DNA of 64,000 nt from Muribaculaceae bacterium Isolate-036 (Harlan) (GTDB lineage Bacteria > Bacteroidota > Bacteroidia > Bacteroidales > Muribaculaceae): the NCBI GenBank assembly GCA_003833075.1, contig RIAY01000011.1, forward strand, positions 1 through 64,000. The letters run 5' to 3'. How positions within the stretch are numbered: position 1 is the first letter of the stretch; each line of letters opens with the position of its first letter. This document shows positions 8,201 to 15,322 of the stretch, in pieces. The notes under the pieces were generated by a model. That model was not told the DNA's origin, did no database searches, and worked only from the letters and a program-made list of their open reading frames with translations. A program made the translations under genes and the position numbers.

Positions 8201-9832
8201 ATGAAAACAAAAGATCAGATCAGAGAATATGAGAAAGCACTCGAAGAGATGAGTCCTTTCGAAATCAAGGATACGCTGATTAAGATGGCGAAAAAAGGGT
8301 CGGAGACCACTACCGACACATTCCTTAACGCCGGGCGTGGAAACCCCAACTGGATAGCCACGGCTCCACGCGAGGCGTTTTTTCTTCTCGGTGTATGGGC
8401 TGTGGAGACTTGCCGCAATGAAGCCTATTCGAAACCGGGCGTTGCCGGAATGCCTCCTGAAGAAGGTCTGGGCGACAGCCTGAAACTCTTTCTTAAAGAC
8501 AATGCGGCGAGACACGGCGCGCATCTTCTTCTGAATGCCATCGATTATGCGGAAACTGAACTCGGCATATCAGCCGATTCGCTGGCTTATGAATGGGCAG
8601 ACGGCATAATCGGCGACCACTATCCCACCCCGGTCAGGATGCTTGTCAATGCAGAAAAGATCGTACAGGCATATCTGGCGCAGGAAATGGGCGATAATGC
8701 ACCCGGTCTTGGAAAGGAATATGACCTTTTCGCAACAGAAGGCGGCACTGCTGCAATGTGTTATATTTTCGACTCCCTGCAGGCAAACCACCTTCTGAAG
8801 AAGGGTGATTCCATCGCGCTGATGGCTCCTATCTTCACGCCTTATATAGAAATCCCGCAACTTGACCGCTACAGTTTTGATGTAACCAATATTTACGCGG
8901 ACTCTACAGACAAAGACGGCTACCACACATGGCAATATCCCGTAGAGGAGATGGATAAACTGCGGGATCCTAAAATGAAACTTGTCTTCCTCGTGAATCC
9001 GTCCAACCCGCCGAGCTACAGGCTAAGTCAGGATTGTCTCGACTATCTTGTGGATGTCGTAAAGAAAGACAACCCTGACCTGATGATCGTAACGGATGAC
9101 GTATACGGCACTTTCGCCAAAGATTTCAAGAGCCTGATGTATGTGCTGCCACGGAACACACTCTGCGTCTATTCCTTCTCAAAATATTTCGGTGCCACAG
9201 GATGGCGTCTTGCGGTTATTGCCGCTGCCAAGGAAAACATATTCGACAGGCTCATATCTCAGGAATCCAAGGAATGCCTTGAGGATCTTGACAAAAGATA
9301 CGGATCCCTCTCGCTGCACCCTGAGAAAATCCGCTTTATAGACAGAATGGTTGCTGACAGCAGGTCTGTGGCACTGAACCACACCGCCGGACTGTCGACA
9401 CCCCAGCAGATTCAGATGTCGCTTTTCTCTCTGATGTGTCTGCTCGACAAACGAAACATATATAAGAAGAAGATGCAGGATATGGTGGAAGACCGTCTTG
9501 AAGCTCTTTGGAAAGGCACCGGTTTCAGGCTTATGGAAGATCCGTTGCGCGTAGGATACTACAGCGAGATCGACCTTATGCTGTGGGGAAGCAAGATATA
9601 TGGTGATGACTTCTGCAACTGGCTAAAAGCCAATTACGAACCGATAGACATAGTGCTGCGTCTCGCCCGCCAGACTTCTGTTGTTCTCCTCAACGGCAGT
9701 GGATTCGACGGTCCATGCTGGTCAGTCAGAGCTTCTCTCGCCAACCTCGACGAGATTGATTATCTGAAAATCGGATCGGCTTTACGCTCTATTCTCGACG
9801 GTTACTACGAAGAGTATAAAAAAGCAAAGTAA
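8201..9832 (+). CDS. aspD: Aspartate 4-decarboxylase (PLP enzyme)
   Basis: The 543-residue fold-type I PLP enzyme turns L-aspartate into L-alanine and CO2. The size fits the large aspartate 4-decarboxylases rather than ordinary 400-residue aminotransferases. Recognisable parts are VNPSNPPSYRLS (about 265-276), the TDDVYGTFA loop, and SFSKYFGATGWRLAV, whose Lys (about residue 328) binds PLP. The family's N-terminal extra region is present (MSPFEIKDTLIKMA). It sits 33 bp after aspT, so both are probably cotranscribed as a proton-motive aspartate decarboxylation pair. A hairpin at 9894-9930 follows. Confidence 0.93.
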   Translation: MKTKDQIREYEKALEEMSPFEIKDTLIKMAKKGSETTTDTFLNAGRGNPNWIATAPREAFFLLGVWAVETCRNEAYSKPGVAGMPPEEGLGDSLKLFLKDNAARHGAHLLLNAIDYAETELGISADSLAYEWADGIIGDHYPTPVRMLVNAEKIVQAYLAQEMGDNAPGLGKEYDLFATEGGTAAMCYIFDSLQANHLLKKGDSIALMAPIFTPYIEIPQLDRYSFDVTNIYADSTDKDGYHTWQYPVEEMDKLRDPKMKLVFLVNPSNPPSYRLSQDCLDYLVDVVKKDNPDLMIVTDDVYGTFAKDFKSLMYVLPRNTLCVYSFSKYFGATGWRLAVIAAAKENIFDRLISQESKECLEDLDKRYGSLSLHPEKIRFIDRMVADSRSVALNHTAGLSTPQQIQMSLFSLMCLLDKRNIYKKKMQDMVEDRLEALWKGTGFRLMEDPLRVGYYSEIDLMLWGSKIYGDDFCNWLKANYEPIDIVLRLARQTSVVLLNGSGFDGPCWSVRASLANLDEIDYLKIGSALRSILDGYYEEYKKAK

Positions 9833-9893
9833 AAACTGTCTGACAAGTAAGCGTTGAAAATCCGCTTATATGCAATTTCCCGGAAATATTTAC

Positions 9894-9930
9894 GACTCCG
9901 GACTCGACTGCCAATGACGAGTCCGGAGTC
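9894..9930 (+). terminator. Hairpin after aspD
   Basis: GACTCCGGACTCG (9894-9906) and CGAGTCCGGAGTC (9918-9930) form a perfect 13-bp stem with an 11-nt loop, 62 bp after the aspD stop. No strong T-run follows, so termination efficiency is uncertain, but the position suits the end of the aspT-aspD unit. Confidence 0.65.
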
Positions 9931-9982
9931 TCCATGTCTGACCGGACAAGAGCCGATATAAAACAAAATAAATGATATTTGG

Positions 9983-10034
9983 AACGTTTTATGTTTTTAA
10001 ACGTTTTACAATTAGAAATCTTTAATTATATTTG
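9983..10034 (+). promoter_or_regulatory. aspA promoter with AACGTTTTA motif pair
   Basis: TATATTTG at 10027-10034 fits the Bacteroidetes -7 box, 94 bp upstream of the aspA start. Upstream lie two copies of AACGTTTTA (9983-9991 and 10000-10008) in the same orientation, 17 bp apart. The first is followed by TGTTT exactly as in the dcuB-aspT gap. A TTTG-type -33 box is not obvious, which would fit a promoter needing an activator. Confidence 0.5.
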
Positions 10035-10127
10035 TGGATTCATTCCTCGCCTCGCAAACTTTGTTTCAAAAGACACGGAATGACAATAGAGATTATACCT
10101 TAAATATAAACCATAAACATTTTTACA

Positions 10128-11567
10128 ATGGAGACCACATCTAAAAAAGGATTTCGCGAAGAATCCGACCTTCTCGGCACACGCGAGATTCCTGATTCAG
10201 TTCTTTATGGTGTTCAGACACTTCGAGGAATAGAAAATTTTGAAATCAGCAAGTTTCACCTGAAAGATTACCCCTTGTTCATCAAGGGACTCGCAATCAC
10301 CAAATGGGGTGCTGCCGTTGCAAACCACGAGCTTGGTCTTATCAGCGATGAGCAATTTAACGCAATCGTTCAGGCTTGCAAGGAGCTTATCGAAGGTCAG
10401 CACCATGAACAGTTCCCCGTAGACATGATCCAGGGAGGTGCGGGCACTACCACCAACATGAATATCAACGAGGTAATCACAAACCGTGCCCTCGAAATCA
10501 TGGGACACAAAAGAGGTGAATACCAATATTGCTCACCAAACGATATCGTGAATTGTGCCCAGTCAACCAACGATGCCTATCCTACGGCGATACATATCGG
10601 CATGTATTACACTCACCTGAAGTTTGTGGAACACTACAAGGTGCTGATAGAGTCTCTGCGCAAGAAGAGCGAGGAGTTCAAACACATCGTAAAGATCGGA
10701 AGAACTCAGTGGGAGGATGCGGTGCCTATGACTTTAGGACAGACTTTCAGCGGTTTCGCTTCAATTCTTGAAGACGAACTCCTGCATCTCGACGAGGCTG
10801 CCGCCGACTTCCTTACTGTGAACATGGGTGCCACGGCAATCGGAACAGGCATCACCGCCGAACCCGGCTATGCCGAAAAATGCGTCGCCGCCCTCGGAAA
10901 GATTACAGGATGGAATATCAAGCTCGCCAAAGACCTTGTAGGAGCAACTTCCGACACATCCTGCCTTGTAGGATATGCCGCAGCTCTGAAACGTGTAGCT
11001 GTTAAAGTCAACAAGATATGCAACGACCTGCGTATCCTTGCCAGCGGACCGCGCTGCGGTTTCGGCGAGATCAACCTTCCTGCAATGCAGCCCGGTTCAT
11101 CTATCATGCCGGGTAAGGTAAATCCTGTCATTCCGGAGGTCATGAACCAGATATGCTATAAAGTGATGGGCAACGAACTTTGCGTCACCATGGCAGGAGA
11201 CGCAGCACAGATGGAGCTGAACGCGATGGAGCCGGTAATGGCTCAATGCGACTTCGAGTCTGTGGACCTTATGATCAACGGATTCGAGACCCTGCGAATC
11301 AGATGCATCGAAGGAATCACGGCAAACGAAGAGCATTGCCGCACCCAGACCCGCAACAGCATCAGTATCGTGACTGCGCTCAACCCGGTAATCGGCTACA
11401 AGAACTCCACCAAGATTGCCAAAGAGGCTCTCGCCACCGGAAAGAGCGTATACGACCTTGTGCTTGAACACGACATCCTGAGCAAGGAAGACCTTGACAC
11501 GATTCTCGCTCCCGAGAACATGATCAAGCCCGTGAAACTCGACATAAAGCCCAAACGCCACCTTTGA
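10128..11567 (+). CDS. aspA: Aspartate ammonia-lyase (aspartase)
   Basis: The enzyme deaminates L-aspartate to fumarate and ammonia, feeding fumarate reductase respiration. The 479 residues match the usual size. The family signature GSSIMPGKVNPVIPE is at about residues 322-336, and the substrate-binding blocks GGAGTTTNMNINEV (about 104-117) and SPNDIVNCAQSTND (about 136-149) are intact. It is preceded by its own promoter-like region and followed by a strong terminator hairpin, so it is probably monocistronic. Context with ansB, dcuB and aspT-aspD makes aspartate the shared intermediate. Confidence 0.97.
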   Translation: METTSKKGFREESDLLGTREIPDSVLYGVQTLRGIENFEISKFHLKDYPLFIKGLAITKWGAAVANHELGLISDEQFNAIVQACKELIEGQHHEQFPVDMIQGGAGTTTNMNINEVITNRALEIMGHKRGEYQYCSPNDIVNCAQSTNDAYPTAIHIGMYYTHLKFVEHYKVLIESLRKKSEEFKHIVKIGRTQWEDAVPMTLGQTFSGFASILEDELLHLDEAAADFLTVNMGATAIGTGITAEPGYAEKCVAALGKITGWNIKLAKDLVGATSDTSCLVGYAAALKRVAVKVNKICNDLRILASGPRCGFGEINLPAMQPGSSIMPGKVNPVIPEVMNQICYKVMGNELCVTMAGDAAQMELNAMEPVMAQCDFESVDLMINGFETLRIRCIEGITANEEHCRTQTRNSISIVTALNPVIGYKNSTKIAKEALATGKSVYDLVLEHDILSKEDLDTILAPENMIKPVKLDIKPKRHL

Positions 11568-11619
11568 TATGACCTGAAACCCGCATGAACGGTTCATCCG
11601 TTCCATACGATAAAACCAC

Positions 11620-11651
11620 AAGGGGGATGTGCCTGACGGTACATCCCCCTT
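11620..11651 (+). terminator. aspA terminator
   Basis: AAGGGGGATGT (11620-11630) and ACATCCCCCTT (11641-11651) make a perfect 11-bp stem with a 10-nt loop, 53 bp after the aspA stop. The right arm ends in CCCCCTTCT, a short pyrimidine tail. Confidence 0.8.
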
Positions 11652-11709
11652 CTAAAATGTCATGCCGCAGTAATCGCTTTATGAAGCAATAAGACAAATT
11701 CTCCAACTT

Positions 11710-11841
11710 TATGAAGTCTTCCTCTTGCGATATAACAGGTATCAGACTACCGGAAGAATAATTCTTCTTTTCTATTTTACACTTAGGTGTAATTGTAGAG
11801 AAGCATTCGTTTGAAGTGATATATTTCCAGTTATGATTCAT
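11710..11841 (-). pseudogene. Remnant of a type I restriction specificity (HsdS) N-terminus
   Basis: An ATG at 11841, overlapping the stop of the RAYT gene, starts 44 residues resembling the first target-recognition segment of HsdS. CFSTITPKCKIEKKNY is followed by IPVISQEEDFI, like the common pattern in which a basic KxxxxNY stretch leads into P(I/V)I(S/D)Q(E/G)(E/Q)xFI. After that the reading continues into sequence with no match and then the aspA terminator, so the rest of the gene is gone. It lies on the same strand as an HsdM-like remnant on the other side of the RAYT gene, in the usual M-then-S order. The identification rests on pattern recognition alone. Confidence 0.5.
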
Positions 11842-12451
11842 AATCGTTGCAGTTTGTAGGGACGCGCCATGGCGCGTCCGCGTTGTCAATGTGGTTTGGA
11901 TTAAACCGGTCGTAACACCAATTTTCAACATTCGCATCGATATAATGCATAATATTCGCGTATGCATGCTGACTGCGAATAATATGCTCATGAAATCTCT
12001 CTTGCCAGCCGAATTCTATGTTTTGCTTTCTCGCAGCTCTGGTAACTGTGCTCTTTATTTGTCCTACTATTACTGCCAATCTGCTGTTGTGGTGAAAATT
12101 TTTGGCTTCTGATGGTTCATGTCGCTTTGGCTTCAGACATCCGTAATTGTTTTGTGACTGGGATGTTGACAAAATGGGGGACGATGCGGACGCGCCATGG
12201 CGCGTCCCTACGGAGATTACCAAATGGATGTGGTTGGGCATCACGACGCTATTCCAGACTTCAGCCTCTGGAAAATGATCTGTCACTTCGTCTATTGTTG
12301 ACTTCATGATATGTCCTATATCTGTAGGAATCATTTTCCCACCTCGTATCTCTCCGAAATAATGTATCTTTTGGTCGCAACGGACCGTAATGAAGAATAT
12401 TCCTTCATTATAGTCATGCCAATCGGCACGGAACTGGTGTCGGTCAGCCAT
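11831..12451 (-). CDS. REP-associated tyrosine transposase (RAYT, Y1/HUH family)
   Basis: This is a single-strand DNA transposase-like protein. The start at 12451 gives about 206 residues; an in-frame ATG at 12511 would add 20. Visible parts are a family-like N-terminus (DYNEGIFFITVRC), the HUH metal motif in VMPNHIHLVIS (about residues 70-80) and the helix carrying the likely catalytic Tyr in YANIMHYIDANVENW (about 164-178). Two copies of a perfect palindrome lie inside the coding region (11860-11879 and 12188-12207) and are translated in two different frames as TRHGAS and DAPWRV without breaking the gene. It is flanked by hsdS-like and hsdM-like remnants. RAYTs are thought to mobilise REP hairpins; activity here is unknown. 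Confidence 0.85.
   Translation of the reverse strand: MADRHQFRADWHDYNEGIFFITVRCDQKIHYFGEIRGGKMIPTDIGHIMKSTIDEVTDHFPEAEVWNSVVMPNHIHLVISVGTRHGASASSPILSTSQSQNNYGCLKPKRHEPSEAKNFHHNSRLAVIVGQIKSTVTRAARKQNIEFGWQERFHEHIIRSQHAYANIMHYIDANVENWCYDRFNPNHIDNADAPWRVPTNCNDYES
11860..11879 (+). repeat. REP-like palindrome, copy 1
   Basis: GGACGCGCCATGGCGCGTCC is a perfect 20-bp palindrome preceded by GTAG and followed by GCG. It lies inside the last codons of the RAYT gene. The flanks show that it is inverted with respect to copy 2, as in a REP pair. Confidence 0.8.
12188..12207 (-). repeat. REP-like palindrome, copy 2
   Basis: This is the same 20-bp palindrome as copy 1, with mirrored flanks: GC before and CTAC after. 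It falls in the RAYT coding region just after the HUH motif, in what should be a surface loop. The two copies lie 309 bp apart (end to start). Confidence 0.8.
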
Positions 12452-12539
12452 GTGCGAGCATCTTTTGGAGTTCGACCATGCCACGGAGGAAGGTTTCCCA
12501 TATCTGGTCAATATGCGATTTTATCTGTCCTGTAATCAT
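12444..12539 (-). pseudogene. Remnant of a type I restriction methylase (HsdM) N-terminus
   Basis: An ATG at 12539 opens 31 residues beginning MITGQIKSHIDQIWETF. This closely resembles the start of HsdM proteins of the MxTGxIKSxIDxIWxxFWxGG type. The match ends at about residue 20, where the frame runs into the 5' end of the RAYT gene and stops at 12444. The frame overlaps the first codons of the longer RAYT reading, which is another reason to prefer the later RAYT start. With the HsdS-like piece at 11710-11841 it suggests a type I restriction locus reduced to its edges. Confidence 0.5.
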
Positions 12540-12549
12540 TCTGCAAAAA

Positions 12550-12732
12550 TAAGTAAGTGTTGGAAATTAGCTTATATTAAATTTTAGGAGATTTTGAGAT
12601 GATTTCATGATTCCGAAGAAGGAGCATAGCGGGCTATGCGACTGATGAGAAATCATGAAAGCATCCAAAAGATTCAAAATTTAAATAAGCACGGCATTTA
12701 CTTATTATAAACTAATTTTCAATACTTACTTA
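12550..12732. repeat. Long imperfect hairpin H0 with CATAGCGGGCTATG apex
   Basis: About 183 bp fold on themselves. The outer arms TAAGTAAGT (12550-12558) and ACTTACTTA (12724-12732) pair, and the match continues inward (TTGGAAATTAG with CTAATTTTCAA; TTTCATGATT with AATCATGAAA). The apex at 12621-12645 begins GGAGCATAGCGGGCTATG and ends CGACTGA. The right arm carries some extra unpaired bases. It fills most of the 384-bp gap (12540-12923) between the RAYT/hsdM remnant and the efflux operon. Confidence 0.7.
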
Positions 12733-12868
12733 ATACTAAATACAGACTTTCATAAGTGTATCCGGAATATTTTGCGAAAGTTTTTTGATAATCAATGTAC
12801 GAAATTCATCTATGTGTCCGAAAACGGACGCCCTTTGTTTTGTCAGATCGTTAATATCCAACACTTTA

Positions 12869-12876
12869 TATTTTTG
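12869..12876 (+). promoter_or_regulatory. Possible -7 box of the efflux operon promoter
   Basis: TATTTTTG fits TAnnTTTG and would place transcription start about 40 bp before the adaptor gene. The nearest TTTTG lies 26 bp upstream, longer than the usual 19-22 bp, so the assignment is weak. Confidence 0.35.
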
Positions 12877-12923
12877 GCACGCATAATGTCTGACTTTCTG
12901 CGTAAACTATCCGAAGTTAAAAA

Positions 12924-14171
12924 ATGGACAGAGAGATTTCACTCAAAGAACAAAAGAAACTAAGACGCAGGAAAATTCTGAAGACATGCGTTCCGATTGC
13001 CGTTGTTTCAGCCGGCGCCATATTCGCTTTATCCTCAATTGCCCCGTCGATGGACCGCAGCGGACTCGATTTCATCACCGCAGACACAGGCACTGTGGAG
13101 ATGTCGGCTGACGCCTCGGGCAAAGTCGTTCCGGCTTATGAAATGACTATCACATCGCCGGTGTCCACAAAAATCCTTGAGATATATTGTCACGAGGGTG
13201 ATGCAGTGGAGCGGGGACAGTCTCTGATGAAACTTGACCTTGCCGGAGAAGAGACTGAGCTGCAGAATCTCGCCAATCAGAAAATGATGAGGAACTACGA
13301 CACCCGCCAGACAATACTTGCAAGCCGCACTTTTCTCACCAATCTTGAGATGAAGATAAAAGCGAAGGAGATGTCGGTGGAACGGCTTAAAACCGAGACC
13401 GACAACGAACGGAGACTCGACAGCATAGGTAGCGGTACGGGCGACCGCGTCAGAGAGGCGGAACTTGCCTACAAAACAGCCGTTCTCGAACTCGACCAGC
13501 TTCGCAAACAGCTCCACAACGAAGAGCTGAGTCATGCCGCGGCACGCAAAAGCAAGGAACTCGAAGAGGGCATAACGGCAAAGAACCTTGAGGAAAAACA
13601 GCGAATGCTTGATGACGCACGCATCAAGGCTCCGGCAAACGCCACCGTGACGTATCTCAATTCGGCTTTGGGAACAAGCATCTCGGCAGGCGAGAGACTC
13701 GCCGTGCTTTCTGACCTCAACCATTTCAAGATCGCTGCGCAGATTCCGGAATCAAATGCCGACAAGATGGCTCTGGGTTCGGAAGTGAACGTAAAGGTGG
13801 GCAAGGAGACTTTCAGAGGAAGAATAGGAACAATCACTCCGCAGTCTAACAACGGCGTGATATCTTTCACCGTCCTGCTCGACGATGACAGCGACAAGCG
13901 TCTCCGTTCAGGAGTCAGGGCAGAGATAAACGTGCTTTACGACATAAAGGAGGAGGTATTGAGGATTCCGAACGGAACATATTATCACGGTCCGGGACAA
14001 TACATATTTTTCATAGACAACGGCGAGGGGCATCTGCTTAGACGCGAAGTCCGGCTCGGCGAGGGCAACTTCGACTATGTAGAGGTGCTTTCCGGACTCA
14101 GCGACGGCGACAGAATCGTGAAGAATGACCTCGCGGAATACAACAGCCGCAAGAAAATAAGACTCAGATAA
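12924..14171 (+). CDS. Periplasmic adaptor (HlyD/MacA-type membrane fusion protein)
   Basis: The 415-residue adaptor links an inner-membrane ABC exporter to an outer-membrane TolC channel. It has a basic N-terminus and one membrane anchor (about residues 20-42), then a barrel-sandwich/lipoyl half (SGKVVPAYEMTITSPV, then IYCHEGDAVERGQSLMKLD). A long charged alpha-helical hairpin follows at about 105-230, then the second lipoyl half (DARIKAPANATVTYLN) and a beta-barrel domain ending in NDLAEYNSRKKIRLR. It is the first gene of the plus-strand efflux set. A 421-bp gap holding two hairpin elements separates it from the ATPase gene. Confidence 0.9.
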   Translation: MDREISLKEQKKLRRRKILKTCVPIAVVSAGAIFALSSIAPSMDRSGLDFITADTGTVEMSADASGKVVPAYEMTITSPVSTKILEIYCHEGDAVERGQSLMKLDLAGEETELQNLANQKMMRNYDTRQTILASRTFLTNLEMKIKAKEMSVERLKTETDNERRLDSIGSGTGDRVREAELAYKTAVLELDQLRKQLHNEELSHAAARKSKELEEGITAKNLEEKQRMLDDARIKAPANATVTYLNSALGTSISAGERLAVLSDLNHFKIAAQIPESNADKMALGSEVNVKVGKETFRGRIGTITPQSNNGVISFTVLLDDDSDKRLRSGVRAEINVLYDIKEEVLRIPNGTYYHGPGQYIFFIDNGEGHLLRREVRLGEGNFDYVEVLSGLSDGDRIVKNDLAEYNSRKKIRLR

Positions 14172-14241
14172 TCAGGCAACGCAGAAGTCGATTCGACATT
14201 CGTACGAAACACAGTCGCGATTCATGTGAAAACAATTAGAA

Positions 14242-14386
14242 GCTGTTTAAAAATAAAAGTTAATTTGGGGTCGCAGGCTTGGTGCAGATTTCTTCTTGAG
14301 GAGAAGGAGCATAGCGGGCTATGTGACTGAGCCGAAAGGAGAAAGATGCCCAAGCTTGCGAGACTTAAAGTAACTTGAAAAACAGC
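14242..14386. repeat. Long imperfect hairpin H1 with CATAGCGGGCTATG apex
   Basis: The left arm starts GCTGTTT (14242-14248) and the right arm ends AACAGC (14381-14386). Inner pairs include CGCAGGCTTGG with CCAAGCTTGCG and AGATTTC with GAAAGAT. The apex at 14306-14333 begins GGAGCATAGCGGGCTATG and continues TGACTGAGCC. The outer left arm, 14238-14270, is an almost exact inverted copy of 14533-14566 in H2, so H1 and H2 together form a 330-bp unit with about 33-bp terminal inverted repeats. It lies between the adaptor and ATPase genes. Confidence 0.8.
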
Positions 14387-14410
14387 ACTGATTAAATTTT
14401 TAACATATGA

Positions 14411-14566
14411 AGCCTGTCGATAAATAAAAATTACCTTTGTCCGGCTCTCTCCGGTTAAAATTCATTCTCGGCTCAGTCACATAGCCCGCTATGCTCCTTT
14501 GCCTTAAATGAATTTTAACTCGAAGATAGCCGCCCCAAATTTAACTTTTATTTTTAAACAGCTTCT
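14411..14566. repeat. Long imperfect hairpin H2, inverted partner of H1
   Basis: GTTAAAATTCATT and AATGAATTTTAAC form a perfect 13-bp inner stem. Outer pairing continues through CGGCT/AGCCG and AAATAAAA/TTTTATTT to CTGT/ACAG. The apex 14470-14497 is an exact 28-nt reverse complement of the H1 apex, while the inner arms of H1 and H2 are unrelated. The arms thus vary while the apex is conserved. Confidence 0.8.
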
Positions 14567-14592
14567 TAAACAACAACTAAAAAACAAACCAT

Positions 14593-15267
14593 ATGTCAAT
14601 CATTAATCTTGAAGGTGTGGAAAAGGTTTATCGCACCAGTGAAATAGAGACAATAGCTCTTGAGAATGTTAACCTCAGGATTGAAAAAGGGGAGTTTGTA
14701 AGCATCATGGGACCCTCGGGATGCGGAAAATCAACCCTCCTCAACATCATCGGACTTCTTGACAAGGCAACCAAGGGGAAGGTGGAGATAATCGGCACCG
14801 ATACCGAATCGCTCGGTGACACCGGACTTTCCCATTTCCGCAACGCCAACATAGGATTCGTGTTCCAGAGCTTTCATCTGATTCCCTCGCTGAACGTCGC
14901 CGACAATGTGGCTCTCCCCCTGCTCTATCGCAAGGACACAGGAGCCAAGGCACGGAAGGAGAAGATCGACAATGTGCTCGAACGCCTCGGCATCTCTCAC
15001 CGAAAACGCCATTTCCCCTCCCAGCTCTCCGGAGGGCAGTGCCAGCGTGTGGCGATAGCCCGCGCAATCGTGGGAGACCCTGAAATTATCCTCGCCGACG
15101 AGCCTACCGGCAATCTTGACTCCAGAATGGGTGCGGAAGTGATGGAACTCCTGCATCAGCTCAACAAGGAAGACGGCCGCACAATCGTGATGGTAACACA
15201 CAATGAGGAACAGGCGCGCATGACCGACCGCATTATCCATTTCCTCGACGGGCGCAGAATCGAATGA
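14593..15267 (+). CDS. ABC transporter ATP-binding protein (MacB/LolD type)
   Basis: The 224-residue cytoplasmic ATPase drives the two permeases that follow. It has Walker [10 protein letters not shown] (about residues 40-48), a Q-loop in [11 protein letters not shown], the signature [14 protein letters not shown] (about 144-157), Walker B IILADEP and the His switch MVTHNEEQA. Length and sequence fit the LolD/MacB subgroup, which moves lipoproteins, peptides or drugs out of the periplasm. The first permease starts 55 bp downstream. Confidence 0.95.
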   Translation: MSIINLEGVEKVYRTSEIETIALENVNLRIEKGEFVSIMGPSGCGKSTLLNIIGLLDKATKGKVEIIGTDTESLGDTGLSHFRNANIGFVFQSFHLIPSLNVADNVALPLLYRKDTGAKARKEKIDNVLERLGISHRKRHFPSQLSGGQCQRVAIARAIVGDPEIILADEPTGNLDSRMGAEVMELLHQLNKEDGRTIVMVTHNEEQARMTDRIIHFLDGRRIE

Positions 15268-15322
15268 GAACGCTACTGCCGCCGGAAAGTTATTTTATCC
15301 ACTTCACTTCCAACAGACAATT

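Noticed and set aside
11860-12207. CRISPR-like repeats around the RAYT gene
   Set aside because: There are only two palindrome copies, 309 bp apart and in opposite orientation. This is a REP pair, not a repeat-spacer array.
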